DNA of 64,000 nt from Salegentibacter lacus (GTDB lineage: Bacteria > Bacteroidota > Bacteroidia > Flavobacteriales > Flavobacteriaceae), in NCBI RefSeq assembly GCF_020164555.1, contig NZ_JAIQZB010000004.1, positions 62,001 through 126,000 of the forward strand, written 5' to 3'. Positions 42,057 to 50,594 of the stretch are shown here, in pieces. The position numbers and the translations under genes were made by a program. Every line of letters starts with the position of its first letter. Within the stretch, counting starts at the first letter, position 1. Below the pieces are notes generated by a model. That model did not search any database and had not been told where the DNA came from. It was given only the letters and a program-made list of their open reading frames with translations.

Positions 42057-42644
42057 TTATTTAGAAAATGTTGATTTGAATTTAATAGTTAGGTCTTCTC
42101 CTGTGGTAATTGTTCCAAACATAGCAGTTGGAGGGTCTACTTTGTAATGAGTCATATTGATTTTTTGTTCACCATTAATTTGTAATTTATTTCCATTAAG
42201 TTTTACTGTAAATGCTACGGGGACTTGTTTAGAAACTCCTGAAATTTTTAAAGTTGCAAGACCGTTCACTTTATAGGAGTCGCTTCCCTGAGCTTCAATC
42301 TTTTTAACTTCGTCCAGTTTAAATTCTATATTTTTATATTCGCTAGTGTTAAGCGCTTTATAAGCATTTTTGTCCATTCCACCTTTTCCGCTATCTAAGC
42401 TTTCAGCAGGAACGGTAACCTGTAAGCTGGAAATTCCTGTGAGCTTCCCCTCTTCGGTAGTGATTGTGGCGCCTCCTTTTTTAGAGTTTGCCTTCATTTC
42501 CCAATCGTGGATATTAGAAGTTCCTTCAACAATAATTTCTGAAGAATTATCCATTCTAAAGTTTTGACCGATCATGCTGCCTGCGGTTAGCAACATAAAG
42601 AATACGCCTGTAAGAATTACTTGATATGATTTTAAAACTTTCAT
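42057..42644 (-). CDS. YceI family protein
   Basis: A 195-residue periplasmic lipocalin-fold protein. A signal peptide (about 1-26) is followed by NSSEIIVEGTSNIHDWEMKAN, the family's opening motif, ITGISSLQVTVPAESLDSG-like strands, NTSEYKNIEFKLDEVKKIE and ISGVSKQVPVAFTVKLNG. Family members bind polyisoprenoids such as quinone-like lipids and are often stress-induced. It is the first gene of the YceI-porin unit and has a TGA-N6-TCA operator about 60 bp upstream. Confidence 0.9.
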   Translation of the reverse strand: MKVLKSYQVILTGVFFMLLTAGSMIGQNFRMDNSSEIIVEGTSNIHDWEMKANSKKGGATITTEEGKLTGISSLQVTVPAESLDSGKGGMDKNAYKALNTSEYKNIEFKLDEVKKIEAQGSDSYKVNGLATLKISGVSKQVPVAFTVKLNGNKLQINGEQKINMTHYKVDPPTAMFGTITTGEDLTIKFKSTFSK

Positions 42645-42668
42645 GATATTAGGTTTTTAAGTTTGGTA

Positions 42669-42711
42669 CAAAGTTGGGGTAGAAATAGAGCAGAATCTAT
42701 GACGAGTATCA
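42669..42711 (-). promoter_or_regulatory. CRP/FNR-like site plus -7-like element (YceI-porin operon)
   Basis: TGAC-GAGT-ATCA (42700-42711, centre 42705.5) is followed on the minus strand by CAACTTTG (42676-42669), one mismatch to TAnnTTTG. Centre-to-element distance is 29.5 bp, identical to the sites at 36.3 and 38.7 kb. The gene starts at 42644. Confidence 0.55.
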
Positions 42712-42910
42712 GGTTTGAGAATATTTTTTAAGAGAAATTTGGGAGACACGATAAAGGAGTTTATAGTGTTTACGCGGCTTTTCGTTCACTAAAACGTTTG
42801 CGATTTTCGAATATAAAAAAATTTACTGCGATAAAAAACAGCAGAATGCAGGAAGAATTTTTAGGAAATAATACTATTTCTAAAGAAAAAATGAAATCTG
42901 AACGCGCTTC

Positions 42911-43789
42911 TTAGTAATAAAGCTCGTCGGTTTTTAGATTTAAGAACCTCGAGGTTGCGAAAAATGTACTTAGCCAGGTAATAAGGATACCCATAACAAA
43001 AACGCCTATAAATAAAGCGGCAAGTAATTTTACGTCTGAAGTTAATGAAAGCTGCGGAAAGCTATTGTTGAGGTAATACAGTGCTCCGGCCATTCCTATA
43101 AGCGCGATGATTGCACCTATTATTCCCAGTTTTACACTTTGCCAGATAAAAGGTCTTCGAATAAAACCTTTGGTAGCGCCTACCATTTGCATGGTTTTAA
43201 TAATAAATCTTTTCGAATACACCGAAAGCCTTATAGAACTATTGATAAGCAATACCGCGATAAACGTGAAAACTCCACTCGCAATAAGCACCCAGAAACT
43301 GATTTTCTTTACATTTTCGTTTAAAAGTGCGATAAGGGGTTTGTCATAAACCACTTCATCTACAAAGTTTTTGGAAGTAAGGTCGGCTGCGATTTCATCT
43401 ACCTGTTCACCTGAAACAAAATCGGCATTCATATAAACATCTATGGAATTCTGTAAAGGATTATAGCCTAAAAACTCCATAAAATCTTCGCCTATTTCTT
43501 TGCTGTGCGCTTCGGCTGCTTCTTCTTTAGAAACATAGGTGGAAGATTTGGTGTAATCTGCCATCGCCAGGCTTTTCTTTAGCTGTTCTATTTCAACCTC
43601 TTTGGCGGTATCTTTTAAATATACGGTAAGCGCGATTTGTTCTTTAAAATGATCGGCTACTTTTTTGGTGTTCAAGACCAGCAACCCCAACATTCCTAAT
43701 AAAAAAAGTACTAAAGCAATACTAATTACTACAGAAAAATAAGACGAGATTAAACGGCGTCTCTGGTACTTTTCAAAAGATGTGCTCAT
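42911..43789 (-). CDS. ftsX: Cell-division permease-like protein FtsX
   Basis: A 292-residue inner-membrane protein with the FtsX layout: one N-terminal helix (about 14-36), a periplasmic domain (about 40-160, containing YKDTAKEVEIEQLKKSLA-like sequence) and three C-terminal helices (about 165-190, 215-240, 255-280). With the ATPase FtsE it controls peptidoglycan hydrolases at the septum. No ftsE lies next to it in this window, as is usual in Bacteroidota. Confidence 0.9.
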   Translation of the reverse strand: MSTSFEKYQRRRLISSYFSVVISIALVLFLLGMLGLLVLNTKKVADHFKEQIALTVYLKDTAKEVEIEQLKKSLAMADYTKSSTYVSKEEAAEAHSKEIGEDFMEFLGYNPLQNSIDVYMNADFVSGEQVDEIAADLTSKNFVDEVVYDKPLIALLNENVKKISFWVLIASGVFTFIAVLLINSSIRLSVYSKRFIIKTMQMVGATKGFIRRPFIWQSVKLGIIGAIIALIGMAGALYYLNNSFPQLSLTSDVKLLAALFIGVFVMGILITWLSTFFATSRFLNLKTDELYY

Positions 43790-43960
43790 AGGGCGATCTC
43801 AGATTTTTTGTAAAAATAAAAAAGATAAGCTTGCAATATCTTTAAAACGTTTAAAGTTTAAAAAAATTAGCAAAGACCTGAAATATTTTTCAACGATTGC
43901 TGGAATTCTTAGGTATGCTGGAGTAGTAATTTTACTTTTATATTGAAAAGCACGAATAAT

Positions 43961-44887
43961 ATGAACATTTTAATCTTCGGAATTGGTGGAGTAGGCGGTT
44001 ATTTTGGAGGAAAACTGGCTCAGGCAGGATTTGACGTCACTATGATTGCCCGCGGAAAGCACCTGGAAGCAATAAAGAAAAACGGACTCGAAGTTGAAAG
44101 TATCAACGGAAATTTTAAAGTAAAACCTAATTTGGTAACCGATAATTTAGCTGAAGTTCCTACTCCAGAGCTGGTGATTTTAGGCGTAAAATCCTGGCAA
44201 ATTCAGGAAGTTGCAAAGCAATTAAAACCTATTATTTCAGCTGAAACAATGGTGGTGCCTTTACAAAATGGCGCCAATAACGTTGAAAAGCTACAAGAAA
44301 TCCTTCCGAAGAAAAATATACTGGCGGGGCTTTGCCATATTGTGAGTTTTGTCGAAAAACCGGGAAAAGTAAAACACGTTTCCTTTGAACCCCGTATCAC
44401 TTTTGGGGAGATTGATAATTCAAAATCAGAAAGAATTCAGCAATTAAAATCGGTTTTTGACAAAGCAGAAATCACCAATTTTAATCCTGAAAATATTCAG
44501 CTGGACATCTGGAAGAAATTTTTATTTATCGCAACTATAAGTGGCCTCGGCGGATTAACACGGGTTTCCATAGATAAAATAAGGGAAAGCGAATATTTGT
44601 ATGATCTTTTACAAAAAACAGCCCGAGAAATTATGTTGGTTGCCAGGGCAAAAGGAATTCCGTTAGCAGAAGAACACCTGGAAAAAGTTTTTGAACTTAT
44701 TCAAAATCAGCCGCAGGGAACAACAGCTTCCACGCAACGTGATATTATGGCAGGGCGCCCTTCAGAACTGGAGAATTTCAACGGATTTATCGTAAAAGAA
44801 GCCGAAAAATTAAAGATTTCAACACCCGTAAATAAAATGATCTACGAGTGTTTACTGCCTATGGAAATGGAAGCGAGAAAAAATTAA
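43961..44887 (+). CDS. panE: 2-dehydropantoate 2-reductase
   Basis: A 308-residue NADPH enzyme that reduces ketopantoate to pantoate in coenzyme A biosynthesis. The Rossmann motif GIGGVGGYFGGKLAQAG is at residues 7-23, with VLGVKSWQ and the C-terminal KFLFIATISGLGGLTRVSI and STQRDIMAGRPSELENFNGFIV regions typical of PanE. ATG 43961 is chosen over an in-frame TTG at 43943. Family paralogues with other 2-ketoacid substrates exist. It converges on the GH31 gene with no gap. Confidence 0.88.
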   Translation: MNILIFGIGGVGGYFGGKLAQAGFDVTMIARGKHLEAIKKNGLEVESINGNFKVKPNLVTDNLAEVPTPELVILGVKSWQIQEVAKQLKPIISAETMVVPLQNGANNVEKLQEILPKKNILAGLCHIVSFVEKPGKVKHVSFEPRITFGEIDNSKSERIQQLKSVFDKAEITNFNPENIQLDIWKKFLFIATISGLGGLTRVSIDKIRESEYLYDLLQKTAREIMLVARAKGIPLAEEHLEKVFELIQNQPQGTTASTQRDIMAGRPSELENFNGFIVKEAEKLKISTPVNKMIYECLLPMEMEARKN

Positions 44888-47299
44888 CTATTCTTCGTTT
44901 TCTCCATTGAAATCTAATTCTGTAAAGTTTTCATCTATAATCATCGTGAGGCATCCGTTAACCTGTAAATGCTCCAGAGATTTCGTTTCATTATCCAGCT
45001 GAATGGTTTTTATTTCAAACGGCAATCCGTGGATTTTCAATTTGAAATTTTTACAGTCGCCGTCAAAGGAACCTTCTTTATGTTGCTGAATAATCAATTG
45101 GTTTTTCCTTCCTGTAAGTTTAAAACTTCTTAAACAAAAACGTCCTTTGGTATAATCGTAGCCATCGTGGGCATCTTCAAAGAATTGAGAATCTTCTTTC
45201 CCTCTCTTATAATAAACTTCCAGTGTTATTTCTTCTATCTTTTTTTCGCCTACGTGTTGTTGTACGGGATATTTTGGGATTATAGCACCTTCTTTAATAA
45301 AGACCGGCATACTGTCAATATCAGCATCTACCCACATTTCTTTACCGCCTGTTACCAATTCATCGGTCCAGTAGTTATACCATTTACCTCGAGGAACATA
45401 CATGCGCCTTCCTTTGGCATTAGGCTCTATGATTGGACAGGCGAGAATGCTATCGCCAAAAATAAACTCATCTATTCTATAATGCGTGTTCACATCTTCC
45501 TGGTCAAACATTACCAGGGATTTTACTAAAGGCACTCCTTTTTCGGTATAATCCCAAAAAGCAGTATATAGATATGGAAGTAGCTGATAGCGTAATTCAA
45601 TAAATTTACGCACTATATCGGTAATATCTTCATCAAAAGTCCAGGGTTCCTGGTCGCCGTGATCGCCGGAAGAATGCACCCTAAAAAACGGGTGAAAAGT
45701 AGCTAACTGAATCCATCTGGTAAATAGTTCGCCGTGTGGTTGTTCGGCGAAACCGCCGATATCACTTCCTGCGAAAGAAAAACCAGACATTGCCAGGCGT
45801 TGAACCTGCACGTTGGCAATCCATAAATGTTCCCAGGTGGCAATATTATCTCCGGTCCAGGTTGAAGTGTAGCGTTGAGTTCCTGAATAAGCGGCTCTTG
45901 TAATTACAAAAGGCCTTTTTGGATGCGAGAATTTCTTTACACCCTGATAGGTTGCCCTTGCCATTTGCATTCCGTAAATATTGTGGGCTTTTCTATGGCT
46001 ACAGGCATTTCCGTCGTAATCATGCCTTACATCGTGAGGAAAAGTTTTATTCGGAACTTCCATCACCGCAGGCTCGTTCATATCGTTCCAGATACCTTTA
46101 ACACCTATATCTTCAATTAATTCTTTAAAGAGTCCAGACCACCACTCCCTAATTTTAGGGTTTGTGAAATCGGGGAAATAACATTCCCCTGGCCAAACTT
46201 TACCTTTTATATAAGGGCCATCGGCGCGTTTACAGAAATAATCGTTTTCAAGTCCTTCTTTATAAACCCAGTAATTTTTATCAATTTTAATTCCCGGATC
46301 TATGATCGCAACAGTTTTAAAACCATCTGCTTCAAGTTCCTTTACCATTCGTTTTGGATCGGGGAAATATTCCTTGTTCCAGGTAAAACACCTAAAACCT
46401 TCCATATAATCAATATCAAGATAGATAGCATCACAAGGAATTTGCAATTCCCTGAATTTAGAAGTGATTTCTTTTACCTTACTTTCGGGATAATAGCTCC
46501 ATTTACATTGATGAAATCCTAAAGCCCAAAGCGGAGGTAAATCTGGTTTCCCGGTTAGGTCGGTATAGTATTCAACGACATCGGTCATTTTAGGGCCGTA
46601 GATGAAGTAATAATTCATCTCGCCACCTTGCGCCCAGAAACTGGTTACAAAACGCCTTTCCTGCGCAAAATCGAAATAAGACCTAAAGGTATTATCAAAG
46701 AAAATTCCGTAGGCTTTCTTGTTGTGAAGCCCGGTGTAAAAAGGAATTGTTTTATAAATAGGATCGGTATCTTTTCCGTAGGCATAAGAATCGGTTACCC
46801 AATTTTCAAAGCGTTTGCCCTTTAGATTTAGATTTCCCGGTTTATCGCCCAGACCAAAATAGCTTTCCCCATCGTGAGAAACTTTACTCATTTTTACGAT
46901 ATCGCCACCAAATTCGTAGCTATCTTCCCAATGAAAACCAAGTTCATCTTCGTTGATTAAAGTTCCGTCTGCTCTATCGTAAATCTTTACTTTTAATCCC
47001 TTTTTGGAGACCTCACAGATTATTTTGGTAGTAGTGATACTGTAGCAATCTTCCTGCTCTTCAATATCTAATTGATTGTACCCAATACTTGCGTGCTTAG
47101 TGATCGCATATGAAAAATCCTTGGCAAACATACCGGTAGTAGAATATCTAAAGCGAAGCAAACCATCCCTGAGGATAGTAATTTGCAAAGCCACATCATT
47201 TTCTGTGGTAAAGTACAGGGTATCAACATCCTTACGGAAGGAAATTACACTAGATGGAAAAGCATTTCCTTTTTGTTCTAACTCGGTATTTGTGATCAT
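44888..47299 (-). CDS. GH31 alpha-glucosidase
   Basis: An 803-residue glycoside hydrolase family 31 enzyme. The nucleophile is Asp406 (GIWNDMNEPAVM) and the acid/base Asp484 (WTGDNIATWEHL). N-terminal beta-sandwich and C-terminal beta domains flank the barrel. There is no signal peptide, so it is cytosolic. It follows glgB by 112 bp on the same strand and likely releases glucose from glycogen or maltodextrin ends; the cluster has no glycogen phosphorylase, so this enzyme may supply the degradative step. Confidence 0.92.
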   Translation of the reverse strand: MITNTELEQKGNAFPSSVISFRKDVDTLYFTTENDVALQITILRDGLLRFRYSTTGMFAKDFSYAITKHASIGYNQLDIEEQEDCYSITTTKIICEVSKKGLKVKIYDRADGTLINEDELGFHWEDSYEFGGDIVKMSKVSHDGESYFGLGDKPGNLNLKGKRFENWVTDSYAYGKDTDPIYKTIPFYTGLHNKKAYGIFFDNTFRSYFDFAQERRFVTSFWAQGGEMNYYFIYGPKMTDVVEYYTDLTGKPDLPPLWALGFHQCKWSYYPESKVKEITSKFRELQIPCDAIYLDIDYMEGFRCFTWNKEYFPDPKRMVKELEADGFKTVAIIDPGIKIDKNYWVYKEGLENDYFCKRADGPYIKGKVWPGECYFPDFTNPKIREWWSGLFKELIEDIGVKGIWNDMNEPAVMEVPNKTFPHDVRHDYDGNACSHRKAHNIYGMQMARATYQGVKKFSHPKRPFVITRAAYSGTQRYTSTWTGDNIATWEHLWIANVQVQRLAMSGFSFAGSDIGGFAEQPHGELFTRWIQLATFHPFFRVHSSGDHGDQEPWTFDEDITDIVRKFIELRYQLLPYLYTAFWDYTEKGVPLVKSLVMFDQEDVNTHYRIDEFIFGDSILACPIIEPNAKGRRMYVPRGKWYNYWTDELVTGGKEMWVDADIDSMPVFIKEGAIIPKYPVQQHVGEKKIEEITLEVYYKRGKEDSQFFEDAHDGYDYTKGRFCLRSFKLTGRKNQLIIQQHKEGSFDGDCKNFKLKIHGLPFEIKTIQLDNETKSLEHLQVNGCLTMIIDENFTELDFNGENEE

Positions 47300-47411
47300 A
47301 TTTTATAATGGATTACTAGGCGATAAAAGAACTGAATAGTTTTCATATATAAGTTAGTATTGGCAAATTATTTATAAGCGTTTATTAACTATATCGTTGT
47401 TGTTCATTTAA

Positions 47412-49322
47412 CTAACTTGAATACTTGAAAGCAAGCATCGCCAAAGGTGGGATATCTATAACTGTTGAATATTTTCTGGAATGCCAGGCTTTGTTGGTAG
47501 ATGTCTTTTTTGAATTCTTGTAATCTCCTGTTCCGTAGAATTTCTTTTCATTGCTATTGAAAATTTCTTCGAGTTTACCGGCTTCAGGCAGGCCAATTTG
47601 GTAGTTTTCTCTCGGAATCGGGGTTAGATTACAAACAATAATCAAATTGTCTTTAGGCTGATCTCCTTTTCTGATAAAGCTTATAACCGAATTCTCGGCA
47701 TCGCTGTAATCAATCCATTCAAAACCTTCGGGTACAAATTGTTTTTCATATAAAGCCGGCTGTGATTTGTAGAATTCATTTAAAGCTTTTACTAACTCCT
47801 GCATTCCTTTGTGGGAATCATATTCTAATAAATGCCAGTCTAAACTTTTTTGAAAATCCCATTCCTCGCTTTGTCCAAATTCACAACCCTGGAACAATAA
47901 TTTGGTTCCGGGGTGCGTAAACATATAGGCATACAGCAAACGCAAATTGGCAAAGCGTTGCCATTCGTCGCCCGGCATTCTTCCTAAAATTGAATGTTTG
48001 CCGTAAACCACTTCATCGTGGGATAAAGGCAGCATAAAATTTTCAGTAAAAGCGTAAGTAAGGGAAAAAGTGATATTATTTTGGTGGTGTTTTCGGTAAA
48101 TAGGTTCTTTCGCAAAATACTGAAGTGTATCGTGCATCCAGCCCATCATCCATTTCATCCCAAAACCGAGTCCGCCGAGAAATACGGGTTTGGAAACTCC
48201 ACTGTATGCGGTAGATTCTTCCGCAATGGTTTGTACATCAGGAAAAGAAGCATACACTTCTTTATTGAGTTCCTCCAAAAATGATATCGCCTGGAGGTTC
48301 TTATTTCCTCCAAATTCATTGGGTTCCCATTCGCCCTCATCCCTGGAATAATCCAGGTAAAGAATGGAAGCCACAGCATCTACCCGTATGCCGTCGATAT
48401 GAAACTGTTCTAACCAATATAAAGCATTACTGATTAAAAATGCTCTTACCTCGTTTCGGTTATAATTAAAAATTAAACTTTTCCAGTCGGGATGATAGCC
48501 CCTTTTTGGATCGGGATGTTCATAAAGATGAGTTCCGTCAAAATATCCGAGTCCGTGGCTATCTTCCGGGAAATGTGAAGGAACCCAGTCTAAGATTACT
48601 CCAATATCATTTTCGTGAAGTTTGTCTACCAGAAATTTAAAGTCATCTGGATAACCAAATCGCGAGGTTGGTGCGAAATATCCGGTAATTTGATATCCCC
48701 AACTCGGGTCGTAAGGATATTCCATAATAGGCATAAACTCTACGTGGGTAAAGCCCATCTCTTTTACATAGGAAACCAGATCTGTGGCGAGTTCCTGGTA
48801 AGAAAGTGACCGGTTTTCTTCGGTTTTCTTCTTCCAGGAAGATAAATGCACTTCATAAACCGAAAAAGGAGCATTTAAAGAATTATGCTTTTTCCGCTTC
48901 TTCAGCCAGGATTTATCTTTCCATTTATAATCGTCTTCCCAAACTACAGAAGCTGTATTTGGCGGATGCTCGCAGCGCCTGGCATAAGGATCGGCTTTTT
49001 CGGTAACAATGGAGTTATGATTACTATGGATTTTATACTTGTATAAATTTCCTTTTTCTACATTGGGGATAAAGCCTTCCCAGATTCCGCTGCCGTCCCA
49101 ACGCACGTTTAGTTGGTATTCACCATCCTGCCAATGATTAAAATCACCAATCACTGAAACCTGTTTGGCACCGGGAGCCCAAACTGCAAAATAGGTTCCT
49201 TTAACCTTATTGAGCGTGATTGGGTGCGAACCAAATTTCTCGTACAAACGAAAATGTTTGCCCGACTTAAATAAGTTAATATCAAATTCTGAAAATAAAC
49301 TGTGCGTTATAACTTTTGTCAT
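47412..49322 (-). CDS. glgB: 1,4-alpha-glucan branching enzyme
   Basis: A 636-residue GH13 enzyme that makes the alpha-1,6 branches of glycogen. A CBM48-like N-terminal domain (about 30-115) precedes the barrel with nucleophile Asp315 (GIRVDAVASILYLDY), acid/base Glu368 (TIAEEST, 53 residues later as in E. coli GlgB) and LSHDEVVYGK. It lies 1 bp downstream of glgC. Confidence 0.96.
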   Translation of the reverse strand: MTKVITHSLFSEFDINLFKSGKHFRLYEKFGSHPITLNKVKGTYFAVWAPGAKQVSVIGDFNHWQDGEYQLNVRWDGSGIWEGFIPNVEKGNLYKYKIHSNHNSIVTEKADPYARRCEHPPNTASVVWEDDYKWKDKSWLKKRKKHNSLNAPFSVYEVHLSSWKKKTEENRSLSYQELATDLVSYVKEMGFTHVEFMPIMEYPYDPSWGYQITGYFAPTSRFGYPDDFKFLVDKLHENDIGVILDWVPSHFPEDSHGLGYFDGTHLYEHPDPKRGYHPDWKSLIFNYNRNEVRAFLISNALYWLEQFHIDGIRVDAVASILYLDYSRDEGEWEPNEFGGNKNLQAISFLEELNKEVYASFPDVQTIAEESTAYSGVSKPVFLGGLGFGMKWMMGWMHDTLQYFAKEPIYRKHHQNNITFSLTYAFTENFMLPLSHDEVVYGKHSILGRMPGDEWQRFANLRLLYAYMFTHPGTKLLFQGCEFGQSEEWDFQKSLDWHLLEYDSHKGMQELVKALNEFYKSQPALYEKQFVPEGFEWIDYSDAENSVISFIRKGDQPKDNLIIVCNLTPIPRENYQIGLPEAGKLEEIFNSNEKKFYGTGDYKNSKKTSTNKAWHSRKYSTVIDIPPLAMLAFKYSS

Positions 49323-49323
49323 A

Positions 49324-50592
49324 TTATCCTATAGTTGTTCCGGGTGGAAGTACTGCATCTTTTTTAAGCACTACAATTCCCTCTTTTATTACGTAAGCAT
49401 CTGTTTCATCATCTTCTAAATGGGGACCGCCATTGATTGTGGTATTGTCTCCAATTCTACAATTTTTATCGATTATGGCGTTATTTATATTGCAATTTTC
49501 ACCTATTCCGGCAAGATTTCGAATTTTATTTCCTTCAATTTCCTCTAAAGATTCATAAAAATCGCATCCCATCATATAACAATTTTTCACGACAGAACCT
49601 TTTCCAATTCTAGACCTGACGCCGATTACCGAAGACTCAATTTCCTTAGCGTGGATAATACAACCTTCAGCAATAACAGCTTTTTTTAGATTGGTTCCTG
49701 AAATTTTTGAAGTCGGGAGAATCCTCGCCCGAGTATAAACCCGGTTTTCCATATCATAAAGGTTGAATTTTGGGATGTCTTCGGTTAAACCGATATTCGC
49801 TTCAAAAAAGGATTCTATATTTCCTATATCTGTCCAGTAGCCTTCAAATTGGTAACCACAAACTTTTTTCTTTCCTATAGCCTGCGGAATTATCTCTTTT
49901 CCGAAATCTACCGTACTCTCGTCGTCCATCAATTCAACCAGCAACTTGCGGTTAAATACGTAAATTCCCATAGAACCTAAATAAGAGCGACCTTCAGCTT
50001 CCATCTCCGGTCCCACGGGTGAAGTCCAGTCCGGTAGAAGTTCAGATTTCGGTTTTTCTATAAATGAAGTAATATTATTGTCTTTATCGGTTTTCATAAT
50101 CCCGAAACTCGGGGCTTCTTTTGCAGTAACTGGAACGGTACCAATAGTAATATCGGCGCAGGAATCTATATGTTGCTGGACCATTTTATTGTAATCCATA
50201 TGGTACAATTGATCTCCGGAAAGGATTAGGAAATAATCAAATTTATGTTTTTTGAAATGATGCATTCCCTGTCTAACAGCATCGGCAGTACCCTGGTACC
50301 AGGTTTTGTTATTTGGGGTTTGCTCTGCTGCCAAAACATCTACAAAAGCCGGACTAAAAAAACTGAAATGATAAGTATTCTTGATATGCTTGTTTAAGGA
50401 AGCCGAATTAAACTGCGTTAACACATACATTCTCTTAAGGTTTGCATTAATACAGTTTGAGATTGGAATATCTACCAAGCGATATTTACCTGCGATTGGA
50501 ACTGCAGGTTTAGACCTGCTTTCTGTTAATGGGTGGAGCCTGGTGCCCTGACCGCCTCCAAGAATAACCGATAATACTTTGTCGTTTAACAT
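49324..50592 (-). CDS. glgC: Glucose-1-phosphate adenylyltransferase (ADP-glucose synthase)
   Basis: A 422-residue enzyme making ADP-glucose, the committed step of bacterial glycogen synthesis. Family motifs are ILGGGQGTRLHPLTESRSKPAVPIAGKYRLVDIPISN (about 10-46), YQGTADAVRQ, and FIEKPKSE with a C-terminal left-handed beta-helix. It is packed 2 bp after glgA and 1 bp before glgB. Confidence 0.96.
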   Translation of the reverse strand: MLNDKVLSVILGGGQGTRLHPLTESRSKPAVPIAGKYRLVDIPISNCINANLKRMYVLTQFNSASLNKHIKNTYHFSFFSPAFVDVLAAEQTPNNKTWYQGTADAVRQGMHHFKKHKFDYFLILSGDQLYHMDYNKMVQQHIDSCADITIGTVPVTAKEAPSFGIMKTDKDNNITSFIEKPKSELLPDWTSPVGPEMEAEGRSYLGSMGIYVFNRKLLVELMDDESTVDFGKEIIPQAIGKKKVCGYQFEGYWTDIGNIESFFEANIGLTEDIPKFNLYDMENRVYTRARILPTSKISGTNLKKAVIAEGCIIHAKEIESSVIGVRSRIGKGSVVKNCYMMGCDFYESLEEIEGNKIRNLAGIGENCNINNAIIDKNCRIGDNTTINGGPHLEDDETDAYVIKEGIVVLKKDAVLPPGTTIG

Positions 50593-50594
50593 GA

